Source of the DNA: Ancylostoma caninum
Taxonomy: Eukaryota > Nematoda > Chromadorea > Rhabditida > Ancylostomatidae
Direction: 5' to 3'
Assembly (NCBI GenBank): GCA_037903475.1
Contig: JBAJFG010000232.1
Span: 1,302,001 to 1,366,000 of the forward strand
Length of the DNA stretch: 64,000 nt
Positions 33,830-47,100 of this stretch are shown here, piece after piece. The notes under the pieces are model-generated. The model saw only the letters and a list, made by a program, of their open reading frames with translations. It made no database searches and was not told the origin of the DNA. Both the position numbers and the translations under genes were made by a program. Within the stretch, counting starts at the first letter, position 1. Each line of letters starts with the position of its first letter.

Positions 33830-36788
33830 TAACAAGTTTAACTACTGATCTACTACTACTGATCTAATAACTGCAGATGTTTTACCTGCCCACTCTCTGT
33901 TTCCAATTAAATATAGGGAGTAAAGGTAGAAAAAACGAAAAATCAAGTAATTAAGCTATTATGTTACCACTACTACTACTTACTACTACATATGCTGCCT
34001 CATTGTTATTTAGCGTCTATATCCAATTTTATAATAATATTACGTTCACTTTCCACTTGTGCTATTTGTTCGAATATGATAGGTATTCTGAGAGATCTGG
34101 AGGTCAAAGTTTAACCATGGCAAGCCACTGCCAGCTGTTGAGTCGTTCAGGCCGCATTTCCTAACTTCCGCGTAGCTTTGCTTCTCTGTTTTCTTTCTCC
34201 CTCTCAATCTCTCCCTCTCTCCCCCCTCTCTGTTTTTTTTCATATTTTCCAGTAGCAGGACTGCATCGGAAACCTGTAGTGTCGCCATTTCCTCTGCAAG
34301 CTAATTTTGCGTGTTAATTTTCTGGGTTTCCGACAAAATTCTGCCAAAACCATATCTAACTGTCATTATTTCCTGGACACCTGCCGTTTTCCCAGCAGAT
34401 TTCTTTCGCGTGCTCAATTTCCACCAATTTTCCCCTCTCACGCATCCATAGACGTCCACGAAAGAGACTTTTTGTTCGCTGTTTTTCATCCGGACAAAAA
34501 CACGCCACATGTCCTAAGCGTCTGTCACTCATCATACATCACAAAACCTACACGCCATTTGGCGTAAACATTAGCGTTTAGTTTTCTCATATGGTAGGCT
34601 TTTTTTCTGTTTTTTCCCTTCAATATCTCTTCCTTTTCCTAAAAAAAAACCGACGCGATCAGATTTGGCACGTGCTGCGTCCGCCTTTTCCGATCCCAAT
34701 CACGAGGTGACATGTGCTGATGCCGAGAGTGGGCGTGGCTTAGCGTTTTTTCTCCTCCCTCACAGTCATAACAACCAGCTGTGTTTGTGTACTGACTTAT
34801 GCTCCACACGATCACTCCGCTCTTCCAGTCGCTATTAGCGCTCTGGAGCAGGTTTCCCGCCCTAAACCTTACGCTTAAAAATTCTGGATACTGCAAATCC
34901 TAAATTCCCTATCGGCAGCCCCGCCCACTTTTTCCGCGGCACACCTTCGCTCGACGATATGTTTGCTATGGCATTGTTTTGCTTGTAAACCGATACGGCA
35001 TCGCGTATGATCCGTGCCGGAAAAACGTGTTCAAACAGGAAAAATCCGGTTGCCACGTGAGGTTTTTGATCTGCCGCATGCTGCTGCTGCTTACTGTAAG
35101 AATGCATGGTTTTTACATGATGTTTGATGTACATGGCGTGTTTTGACGCGTTCGAAGACGAAAACGCACTTATTGACGTGCGAGGTCTCTTCAGAAACCC
35201 ATGTAAACATGGAAAAACTTCGCTAATCTGTGAAAATATTGTTCGTCTTGCGGTGCGGTCGATAACAGAAACAATATGCAACATGGTCAAAACATATTTA
35301 AGCGTGTTAATCCAAAGTGTTCAATATGTATCTTAAAAAATAAAATTTCCAGGTAATTTTCCAGGGGCAGATTTAACATTACTTGAAATGCAGGTGAATT
35401 TTGATATTGCTCGTTTCATAATTGTAAGATCACCCGCAAGTTCTTAATTTCTAAGAGTACCAGCTCTTGTTTTCTCACACTAAATGGCGAGTTCACTCTC
35501 TGTCGTGAAAAACTGCGGTAGCCAGAATTTTTCATTTTACCCTAAATTTTCTGCGGGTATTCTTTACTTGTTTATTCCATCTCATAATGTGAGATCACTT
35601 AGACTCTCCATGGCAATCAATCTTCGATTCACCGCAGGAAAATTCCTCGCTAGCGGTTTTCCTTTGAAACTCGAAATCTAGGTGTGATTTTATAAGTATG
35701 AAGTGCACTGTACAATTATTACGTTGACGAGAACTGGTCCCTATTGTCTATGTACAGCTTGCTCATTCACTTATATGCTTTTCTCTGCTACGCAATTACT
35801 CTTTAAATTTGTTTTTTTTAAATCATGCTACATCTGATTTTTAAAATATTTTTTAAAATCATGAAACCACCAAGTGAATGTTGTGTTCATCTATATTATT
35901 CAATCATTTGGCGCAAATCAAGTACCCGACCAGCCTACGTGTGTTATGCTAATCAATATTCGATTTCCGATAATCGATTACGTTAATCGGAAATGATCGT
36001 TATATGGTCTTTGTCAGCACGTTTAACCCATAAAACTGTACAAAACATGAATTCCCAGTTAGAAACCCACATAGACATGATTTACCGGGTCTTATCTTGT
36101 AACGGGCGGCCAGTTTCGCCTTGTTCTAATACTTGACCCGTTTTGACTTGATCTACCTTGACCTGCATGTTCTTTGAAAACTTGAAATCGTCACGTTGCA
36201 TTGTTTGTTACAGGTAATGGCATGTTAGAACCCGTTGGGGGTGGTGCTGCGTTTGACCTATGTTTGATCTACACATCTATAATTGATCCGACAAACAATA
36301 TCTCAAAATGCGATCTAGTACATGTGCAGCGTAGGTCATGAGCTAAAGCGTGAATCAATTATTGATCGGGGACAATTTTTTCTAACCTGCATTTCGTTCA
36401 TGGTGATCTACTTTCTTACGTTAACCCTATTAGATCTACAAATTATTACTTTTTATAGATCAAATAGGTTGAAGCTATTTTGCAAGGTTTAATTTGTCTT
36501 TCTGAGTTTTATAATAGTCGCCCACAAGGAATCTCACAGATATTATCGATCATTTTTATTGATCTTCGCTCGCTATGACTCTGGACGTTCGTCGTGTGGC
36601 GCTAATTCGGATAAGACCACATGTTCCGCCGGGTCCACCTGCTTCTGTGGTAATTACTGTACGCTACGCTACAGCTAGGGTGTACGGTAATTAGTCAGCA
36701 ATATAAATCTTTATAAATAAAGCTAGTATACAAAGGCAAAGTTATCACAAAAGCAGCAGAAAACTAGAAAGGAGCATGATTTGTTGTT
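33830..36788. other. Intergenic, no gene supported
   Basis: A pyrimidine-rich block (34,180-34,240), one GTGGGCGTGGCTT motif (34,729) and short frames on both strands. A 39-codon ATG frame at 36575 (MTLDVRRVALIRIRPHVPPG...) is the most protein-like but stands alone. Confidence 0.4.
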
Positions 36789-37095
36789 GTGTTGCTGGTC
36801 ATTGATGTGTGTACACCTGGACCTCGCCGCGCGTTAACCTCATTCTCACCATCGGCCACTCCTCAACCTCAGCATCCGATATGGAAGTGCTGTGTGCAAT
36901 CTGCTTCTCTGCGTTCTCGTTACAGCTCTGCATCCTCTCTAGCGACACACAGCAGGGTCAACGACCGCCCCCTGGACGGGCACGCCGCCGACGCCGACGC
37001 CGGCACTCACATGATATCCGTGTGTGGTCGGACGGGCGGGCCGGCGGACCCGTCGTGCTTGCTTTCTCCAGCCGACACGGCGTCATGGGAACTCG
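36789..37095 (+). other. GC-rich, coding-looking block upstream of the TP53INP-like gene
   Basis: A distinctly GC-rich block is open in one + frame with biased composition (HSRVNDRPLDGHAADADAGT), ending at a donor-like ACTCG|GTAGAC (37095). It does not join in frame to the next gene, whose ATG is preceded by an in-frame stop. It may be an untranslated first exon or CpG-rich promoter of that gene, or an exon of a gene I cannot assemble. Confidence 0.28.
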
Positions 37096-38129
37096 GTAGA
37101 CCGCTCTATGGCCTACTGGTCCTCAAGGCAGTGCCTCATTTCCTATTTGGGGAATTTTGCCAGTTCTGGGGAAATTGTTCTGTTCAAGTCTATTTTAGAA
37201 AAATTTTCCTGTTTCTTGACAAGCATTCATGCATTCTCCGGCCATTTCACTCGAGCATTCGAATGAATTCGCAGTCGAACGATTCCGGCGTTCGAGTACT
37301 CGAAGAACTCGAACCGGGGGGAAATCGGCTCACTTCACCATTATTTAAATCTCCTTTTTGCTTCCTTATACTCAGCACTCTTCAGCATTTTTCAAAGCAA
37401 ATAGAAAGCTTTAAAAATTAACCGCTAATGGAAAACTTTGAAAAAAATTGATATGAATTGTATTTCAGCTTAGATAGTAGCAAAATATTCTATTTTCACC
37501 TTTTCATTCTGATAAAGAAGTTTTTCACGATTCTCAGCTCCTTTTTTTAGACTACTCGCAAGATCTGGCAAAGTGGGCGTGGCCTTAACCCCACATCGTT
37601 CCCAATCCTCTTAGATATGACAGTATTATTTTCTTCAATCAAATTTCCATCGCATTACATTCAACATCATGCGAACTTTGATTTGTTGTTCTCCTCTCAA
37701 CGGCAAAAATAACGAAGTGGGCGTGGCTGGCCCCGCCCATCGCGTAGTGGCGTTGTTTTTACTGAGTCTACTCTCGTTAATTTGTATTCTTGCATTGTGC
37801 CTTTCTGCTATTTTGCGAATCGTATGCATTTGGCTGGATTTCGGTGTACTAGGCATCCAGTAATATTGAAAATCGTTACATACAACATATTTTAAAGGAC
37901 AAAATCACATGATTGCTGCCATTAACATTGTAAAGCTTCCTGTTTTGGTCATATGAAGTGACTAGTACATCGAAACGAGCCGGCCGTATATGTTCCGGCG
38001 TAAGACAGCCACGTCGTGTTTTCCGTCGTCGTTGTATGTGCTTCATCAATAATGCACAGCGTGCCTTGTAGGCTTTCTCCTCTCCACCACCCTCTCTCTC
38101 TCTTTTCTCCCTCCATCCCATAACACACT
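37096..38129. other. Upstream region of the TP53INP-like gene
   Basis: Two GTGGGCGTGGC motifs (37,573 and 37,717), the second in a 64-codon frame with a hydrophobic stretch (37669-37863), probably chance. A CTCTCTCTTTTCTCCCTCC tract lies just before the coding start. Confidence 0.35.
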
Positions 38130-41100
38130 ATGCTGCACGGTCTCTACGGTTACATCTTCGGAGCTGAGGACTCCAATGATTCTCAGGTAAAAATTCAGGT
38201 ATTCAATAGGTGCCTTAACGCCTTAAGCTAAATCAGCTGATCATTCAGGCCTCCAACGACAGCGAAGCGTCGCTGTGCCCACCTGGTAAGATGACCGAAG
38301 ACGACTGGTGCTTGGTCGATGGTGAGTTCACTCGTGCCGCTTCTTGTGCCAAATGTTCGGCTACTAGCGAATTCTCGCCCAGGGCCAGATTTTTGCTCAT
38401 CTGCAGCGCTTTATTGCCGCTCGACTGCTGCAATTAGGTTACGCCTCGAGAGGAGCACAGCTCTCACTCTATGCTGGGCTAATGAGGTCAGTTGGGATTC
38501 TGTCAGCTGACTGACTGTACGGCCTGTTCTACGGCAGAGGGTAGAGAAGCAGGCGATTTGATGGTTATTTAGCATGACGCAGAAAAATAACTTACTCCTA
38601 TTTGAACCCCCAATTCACTAGGTTTTCTGCATTTCCGTCCTTGACGCCGGCGAAAAAGAGCGACGGCTAATCGGGTGTTTTATAGCATAATGGCTACTAG
38701 TGACTCCGCCACACAGTAAATTATGGGCAATTAGGTTTTCTTTCGCGAATAGTCGAATGTTCGTTCAGTCATTGAGCGCTGATCATCTGTCTAGCCTCAG
38801 ATGCAGACAAGTTCAGGCTTTTTGAGCCGTTCTAGAGTGATAACTCAAAAGAACGGCTTTTTTACACGGTGGTGTTCATGAACTTTCCGGAAAAGATCCA
38901 TGTTTTTTTTTTGCTTTTCTCGAGTTTCCCTGGAAAAATATGGTATTTCTTGCTGTGGTTGCTATGTACTACTATGTAGTCATCGTAATGTAGTTTTAAC
39001 GAAGCTTTAACGAGTTATTTGAGCGGAATGTACCCATTTCTGCTAGGTAAGCTCGTCCAGTTTAGAAGAGCCATAAATCTAGCCACAACTCTAACCTCCA
39101 TCTCGAAAAAAGCCCAATTCAAGTACTTTTTGGTCCTGGTGCAGGATCCTGATCCTTTTCGACTGTTATCTCAGGGATAGAATGTGTGGTGTAGTATCTT
39201 AGTTGCTAGTTACTTACTTACGGATCCTGCAAGGAAAGGAGAGCGCTACCTCAGCCTTAGTGTTCCTATTCGGGAACGGTCTGGTCGCCCTGGTTTTATC
39301 ACCTTCAACCCGAACAGTCCTGAGTAGGAAGTGGACAATTGTCATCTTACGACGAGTTGTCCCTGCATTTCCGAATGGCAAACTCGGCTGATCGCAATCA
39401 CTGGGTGGATAACTTCTTGAATTCTGAAAGAGCTTGAAGTCCTGATATCCCTGATAGCCCACAAGGAGGCATGAATCTTTCGCTGTTTAATTCTACTCTT
39501 GGGAACAAGGAGACATTGGCTACGTCACTTCGTGCTCCATTGCTAATTTCGTGACCCAAGGCCAACTCTGGATCCTGCTAAACGACGCATCAGAGAGCGG
39601 AGATTTGAAATTATTGGCTAGACTAGAAGATTCCTATGCATCAGTGTCTCGTGGGCAAACCCTCTCGTAGCCGGAGTTACGGAGTCTGCTGGATTCTGTA
39701 CTGTGCAATGTAGCATTTAAACGTTTTTGATTCCGATTGAGTGTTTCACCAAGAGGCACATCCATCTACCTTGAGGCCACAATGGAATAACCCCTCTCCG
39801 ACGCGGCTCTAGCCAGCTTATCCCCTTCGTCATTTCCGCCGCACGCACGCACGCGCGCACTTTCCGATCTACTTTCCGATCGGAGCGATTACGCGATGCG
39901 ATATGGTGTGTTTCATCTGACAAACTCGTATTGCCACAAATGTACGCCGTTGTTCAGCTTGTGTATGCGCGCGAACGCGTGCGAAACCAGCATTTCATTG
40001 TGTGAGTGACGCGACCAGCACGACGATAATGTCGCGTCGCACACGGCGTCGCGCCACTCGCCCGTGCGACATTGGCATGTGCATTCAATTAGTGACGCAT
40101 GTACGCGCACGCACAAAGTGCGACACGTCGGCGATATTCACACATAAGTGCCAAAAATTCCACTCGGCCAGCGACAATCACATCTGTTTTGTGTGTCACA
40201 GGGCGCATTGTCACGGGGAAATTGCGAGCGGGGCTCCTTTTTTTTGGGGGGGGGGGGGGTGGAAGACTTTACGCACGACATTGAGCGTAGAGTTGTGATG
40301 TAGCAGGACAGGTTGTAAGGATTTCTATGGGATATCTGTCACGAGGTTCGAATTCATGTTAGCCGAATTGAACCTGCACTAATTGGGTGGCACTAGCTGG
40401 CATCAATGGTCACGCGATTCGTGCCAGTTGTCCTTCATCACGAGAATTGCTTTCAACCTTAGTGCATTCCTGGTACCGCCATGTAAGCAATCAAATGAAT
40501 TAGTCAACAAGTAATTAAATAAATAATTTTTTCGACATTCTTTCAGTGAAGTTGAACTTGTTCTGCAACTGGAACAATTTGCAAGTAGCCGTGCCGCAGT
40601 AGGCGACTTGGACCGCCCTTGCGTCAGCGCCGCGCATACAATGTTTCTGCGTCTCTGCACTGTCTGCATGTCTGCGCTCTACTGCAAACTGAAATTCTGC
40701 GGTACTATTGTGCTCTGCGGCTATGAATAACCGTGCCGCAGGAACGCACCGGGGACCACCCTTGGGTAGCGCTGGTCCTCCACGTCTCTGCATTGTCTGC
40801 ATGTCTGCGCTCAGCCCGGAAACTGAAATATTTCGGTAATGGCATATTCTACGGTGTTTTTAAAGGAATTATTGTTCTTAGGCTCCTATGTATAATATTA
40901 TATAATGGGTTGAATTTTTCTGAAGGAACCAAATTTGTTCCGCGGTAGGACCGCAACACCAAAAGGGCAAAATTTGTTCTGACGCTGCTCATGCCTAATA
41001 AGGAAGAGGAAGCTGTTCTCCAATTTTTCGCACTTGCTGGGTGACTGTCCTCAATTCTACCGTACAATTATGTACGCACTCACCTGTTGAAGGTGAAATT

Positions 41101-44100
41101 CGCGAAAACTTCCGGTTTCCAGCGATGAATTGGAATCTACGCGGGGCCACTGAGAGAGGAGAAATTCATAAACTAGATAGCTGGCCCACCGATTGGATGA
41201 CTTTGTGTCAGTTGTCCTGCCAACTAGGTGAAATATGGTCCTGGCGCCGTCCATATGGCTGTTCTTTGGTGAATTTCTGTGGTGAAACGGGTTCCGAAGG
41301 TCTTCTGGCCCTGAGTCATTAGAGGCTCTCACCCGCGATCGATCACGGCTCTTCCGGCAGGTCCGCCATCGGCTCAAGTATGTGCGGGCCGCCCGTCGCT
41401 TGTCGAGTAGTTTCGTGTGACGCCTCAGTTGTCAGCAGATCGGCGGGCGGCTAGCTCACGTGTGACGCAACAAACTCAACACTGGAACAGAAGTCTTTAG
41501 TCGTTGTAATGGGTCAGAGGGATGGGATTGCTGAACGGTGCGAGGAAACTCGTCCAGGGAGGGATAAGTTCAGGAATCTTGGGTTAGAAGGATTACTGGT
41601 CTTTAGGATATCTCCCGTTGGTTTTCAAACATCTTTGATGAAGTGCTTGTGGGGAAAAATGCTGTTTCATGACAATGGAAAGCCTTTTCACCAGTTTCTT
41701 AGAGAATTGTCATGGAGAATTCCAGATGCAGCTAGGCCACGCCCCTTGAAACAAATTCTGCCCGAACCACCTCCCTCTGCTTGATTATTCATTTATTTAT
41801 TTATCCATATTTTCAGATGCGCCATCCGGTCGCAGCTCCCCCGAACTGGTCCCCAACCCAGAACTGAGGGACATCGATCAACTGTCCTTTGCGTCGAAAA
41901 AGGTATGCGCTACGTATCTTCAGTCATTTTTTGCGGTTTTGTTGCATCAGATCAGGAATTGGCCGTGGGTCGCGTCTTTGTAAATATCGGCTGTTGAGAT
42001 AGATTTGTTGTACTGGCTCCTAGATTATATTCGAAATAAGTTTACCAGAAATCCCCATTTTTTCCGGAAGTTCTTATTGGAGGTGCATTTGTTCACTTTT
42101 GGGTTGTTGTTTATTTTTGTTCGCAATCTTGACAAAAAAACGAAGTATTCTTACATTCGCTTCCTTTTATGAAACACCCAAGGATCCATTATACTTAGAG
42201 CTGTAGCGATGCCATTCACCGAATTACTCTTGGATTCTTCTTCAGTAACACTAGACCTTCTTCTTCCCAGTTATAGTCCTTGTCGAAAAGATAGACGGAT
42301 TGCGCGTGCGGTTTCATAGCGTCGCGGCTGTAGAATCGTGGTGGGACCTAGCTGCCCCTCTCACTTAGAATATGCCCGTACCGAATCTCTCGTCTAGGTC
42401 CCGCCATGATTCTGCGGTCATGGAATCCGTCTTCCTTTTGATAAGGATTATACGCCGAGCAAACACGTCCGGATTATATTATAATACTAGCTGCCGTACC
42501 CGGCTTTGCTCGGGAGTTCTACTACCTTGGCCACATCACACTGCTGAGCTCAATACTATCACCGATGAATCCATTAGAACATTGAATTCTTCATGATTTC
42601 GGTGATCAGCATTTTAGCGAAGCTCAAGTGACCCTTCCCCATCGACTTGTGGGCGGAAAGTTAACGAAGCTATTTTGGTGACATTGAATCGAAGCATTCG
42701 CGCAAAATGGTTGTCGCATTCGTGTTCGGCGTATTGCGAAACCCCATGTATTCACAGCTCCATTTAGCAGAAGAGCGAAAAATCGATAAAGTCAATAAAT
42801 CGATACTTCGTGCAAAATGGTTGTTATATTCGTGTTCAGCGTATTGAGATACCCCAGTAGACATGTCTTTACCATCCCATGATCAAGAATAGGGAAAAAC
42901 CAATGAAATCAATAAATCGATAAATTGGCGCAAAATGGCTGTCATATTCGTGTTCAGCGTATTGAGATACCCCAGTAGACATGTCTTTACCACCCCTTGA
43001 TCAAGAATAGAGAAAAGGCAATAAAATCAATAAATCGATAATTCGGCGCAAAATGGTTGTCATATTCGGACTCAGCGTATTGAGGAACCCCAGAAGACAT
43101 GTCCCCACCGACTTCTGGACAAAAATAGCGAGAAATCAATAAAATCAATATAATCGATAAATCAATCGATAATCCCAGGTGCAAAGTAGCCTATAACCTC
43201 CGCCGGCCCGCGTAGAATGTGCATGCAAAATTTGGTCCGGATCGGTTCACTCTCCGCGATTTCTATTCATTACATACATACACACACACACATACAAACT
43301 TTCACTTTTATATATACAGATAATATATTTATAATATATTTGTGCAGGGTTATATCTCTCACAAAAAATGGGCTGGGCGATTCTGTGACGGTCACATCAA
43401 AACTGATCTTTGCTGTATAATTGTATCCGTCCCGTTTCTAGTCGTACCTGTAATTATTGGCAATTTGCCAGTGTGTGTAGATAGACGACGACTAGAGCAC
43501 ACAGCATGCACTTTCACTGAGGTGAGGAATGGGTCTTGGGGAGCTTTCTAGAACTGTGGGGACTACTTCAGCTCACAAATTCGGGGCTAATAAGGGTACT
43601 GGAGCGTATTTGGGTGGAATTAGCTGAAGAATTTATTGAGAGAAATGTGCGAAATTGAATGAAAATAACAGTTCCCGGAGTATCATTGAGATCCATACTT
43701 TTGTAATATGTGGTTTTCCTGCGGATTAATCAGGTATGCAAAGCCAACTCATGTATCGGTCGCAAGCGCGCTGAACTTCATATTCTTAAGAGACGCAGAT
43801 GTACAGACAAAAATTCATTCCTGATCAAATCGGTTTATTTATAAGATATGGTATTTTTGCAGTATAAGTAAATGCACTGAATTCAATACAAACACCATTC
43901 GGAGAGTTGCTGAAGTTAGAGATCTTTCGTTGAGTAGACGCAGACGTAGAAACAAAAATTTTCTTTGGAGGACGCTTAACATGAGAACGTTGTAATTAAT
44001 AGTTTAATTCGACACACCTTGGTAATGTTCGTTAAGTCCTCGTTCTGGTTTAAAAGCTCTGAGTTGGCAATATCTTTGGAAAATATTGGCCGTGGGACAG

Positions 44101-47100
44101 ATATTGGTGTTTGGAGCGCAGAAAGAGCGAAAATTACAGCCATTTCTTTTTCTGATCGACCTTTTTTTGGCTACGTAACGGCGTTCTGCTATGGAAGGAC
44201 TTTGCTCTACATATTTCATCTCTAGACAATAAGATCCTTCATATGTTAAGGTTCCTTGAAACCTTTAAAGCCTTGGTGCGTTTAAAATTCTTGCGCTTTA
44301 TTGAATGCCTCCATCGCTCATACCCAAAGGGACATTTGCTGGATTTTGCCGCTTTCCCCACTCTCCCACGCAATTCTACGGAAATCCACTTCGTGTAGAC
44401 CTAATCCGCGTCCTCGTTTCAGTCCGCGCCGGCGCCAACCGCCGAAGAGATCCGACGAAGTGAAGAGCTGCGGCAAGCGAAAGCAGCGACGGCGCATCGA
44501 CTACAATTGGAACGAGTGGTGAGTGAGGCGGAAATAATGCTTCTATAAGGCCGCGGACGACTGGTTAGTAACCCGCGAGGTCGTCGATACGCTGCTGCAA
44601 AATCGTTAACGTCGGTGTACACAAGAGCTGAACCATTAGCTTTGAGGGCTTAGCCAGGGGTATCACTGGATCAAGTGACACCCGGGAAAGGGTACCGCAT
44701 TAGGGGGAAGTGGAGCCTCTGAGGAGTGGGGGTGGCTTTGATTAATAATGCAGTGGAATATTCGAAATGCAGTTAAATACATAGTTATAGAATCCTTGGT
44801 TCGATTTTCCAGAAACTTCCGGAGTTTTTCCCTTTTCTTCGAGATTCTACGCGTTTTCGCATAAAAAACAGCTTTTCCTGCAAGTCGCCTATAATGTCAG
44901 AACCTGACATCGGAGATGGAGAAAGGGTCAATTACATTATTGAGTGACGGTTGCCAGAGACATCTACATATAGTTTTTAGCTAAGTTATGGCGTAATTTG
45001 CTTGCGTGACTCAGGCTGAAGCTCCCAATGCCTCCAAAAAAATGATATGTGCAGCTGCCCATCTAGCAAGGCATAATTGTTAATTATGGGACGTGGACGC
45101 CCCTCCCCTCGGAACTTGAGATCCTCCACCACAATTTTAACGTCTCTTCTACCCTAATCGATGAATTGGAAAAATTTAACGTAGTAAAATGAATTGGAGG
45201 AACTTAACCCTGTAAAGCTGGAGAAATCTCCGTTGAACTACATTTTGAGCTACGGGCTTTCTCTCGCATGGTTTTTTTCCCGTGGGGAATCTTGATCCCG
45301 GATAAATCACTGAGATTACTCATGGTAAGCGTATTGAAGTAACTAAATTTACCCTTTACCTGACACCCATCAACTTGTTTACTCATACGCGACGTTGCCT
45401 ATATCTATGTACGTAGCTGTTAGGCAAGGGTGATTTTACCCATTGGTATGGGATCACCGGCCCTTGCAATGATGAATCTAGGCCGTGAAATGTTAACTGT
45501 TACGTAATAGGCTATTAGAAAAATTAATGGTTTGCGAAAAAAGAATGAAGTTAGATGAATAAACCTTGCTAAGCCAAAATCCTATGAAAAATTGTCGATC
45601 ATCTTGGATTTATGTGATTTTTCACTTATACGGCAACAAGTTGCTCAGCAGTAGTGGGACGTAGAGGGGCTTAGAATCCCCACTAGGTTATGAAGAGAAT
45701 GTTTAGGGTTTAGGAGTTGTGAGGAATTTGGCTCACAAGAAGATTTTCAAGTGTTTCTTGGCGCGTTTGGACTCATACTTCAAAATTTGGCCAACTGCCA
45801 GCTCGTATTTTTTTAACGTTTTCTTGCGCTAAAGTGCATATGTACCTTGAACTATGAACCGTATTACTACAAAGCACAACTTTCTTCCGATTAGCTATTT
45901 AGCGAATGGTGGCCGGCCACGCCCATCTCCATCCGATAAGACGACTTGTCATGATGTCATGAACACGAAGCAATCACGTCACCAACGTGTCATGTTATCT
46001 GCCGCACAACCACGTGCCCACGAGCGGTCATGCTGTGGTCACACTAAAATTGGACGAGTTTTCCACCACACATGATCTCGTGCTCCCAAAGTGTCACGGG
46101 TCAGCACGTGGCAGCACACGAAATCTGTGCGATTTTTCAGTTTTCGCGCTCCAATTTCATTCTTTACGACTGTTCGCTAACGACTTACGACTCGCCGCAG
46201 CTTAACTGCTCATTGTTAACGTTGCGTCATCGTGTCCGATTCATGTTATTGTCTTCCGCCTGCACCAGTGTCGGTATACGATTACTGTCCGTAATTGCGA
46301 CCAACACCCATTAATTCACGCCGTTAATTGCTTTTATACAACTACTACCACTGGACGAGTCCGGAGAAGAGGTGTCAGACACAAACACAATGGATGAAAA
46401 CCAGACCCTCACACAAAGAGGCTCGCTCGTTGGGGGCGGACCGATGTAGAAGCCCCCACAACTGTGTACCGACCGGTGTATGGTGTTGTTGAGGGTGTGA
46501 AGAAGATGGAGAAGCTTGTCCATTTTGCTTGTATTGCACCGGTTTACTAAGTATGGATATTGACATGTTTAAGTAGGTAATTAATATATTCAGATTTACC
46601 CTTTACCTGGCACCAATCAACGTGTTTACCCGCACGTGACGTTGTTTATACCCACCTGTTACCCACTGGTATGAGATTACCCACCCTTACAATGATGTAT
46701 CCAGGCCCAGGAGAAATTCGAGTGATCGAGTCTCGCGCGCACGCACATTATCACCCACCCAATTTGGACAAGTTAGGCAGGACCTGGAAGCATTACTGAG
46801 ATTGCCCATGGTAAACCTGTTAACGCACCCAAATTTACCCTTTACCTGGCACCCATTAATATGTTTAGCCATACATGATGTCGTGTATACCCAGCTGTTA
46901 CCCATTTGTATGAAATTACCTGTCCTTCAAATGTTGCATCCAGAGCCAGGAAAATTTTGGTAATCGAGGCCTGCGCACCCGTATTTCACTCGTTACCTTT
47001 TTGGACAGGTATAACAGGGAACCAGAGTATCCGAGGATAATGAGAGCGGCAGGGTGTCAAATTACCAAATTTACTCTTCACCTGGCACCGATCAACATCA

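Larger units (their letters stand above)
41903..44422. other. Intron 3 of the TP53INP-like gene
   Basis: Contains the palindromic repeat at 42,280-42,450 and the inverted 117-bp-unit element at 42,484-43,330. The remaining sequence shows no gene. Confidence 0.5.

Noticed and set aside
34862..35290. 142-codon minus-strand ORF
   Set aside because: Composition is uneven, the plus strand is also open, no domain is recognised and no splice or promoter context supports it.
36789..37421. A 210-codon ORF read as a complete gene
   Set aside because: It lacks an ATG at the frame start, its second half is AT-rich non-coding-like text, and a donor-like site at 37095 suggests that at most the first half could be exon.
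37669..37863. 64-codon ATG ORF with a hydrophobic segment
   Set aside because: It is short and unspliced, and it includes the dispersed GTGGGCGTGGC motif; hydrophobicity can come from T-rich DNA alone.
40340..40360. tRNA T-loop-like GGTTCGAATTC
   Set aside because: No acceptor, D-arm or anticodon stem could be folded around it.
41057..41377. 106-codon minus-strand ORF inside an intron as a nested gene
   Set aside because: Plus-strand frames overlap it and no motif is recognised; probably repeat sequence.
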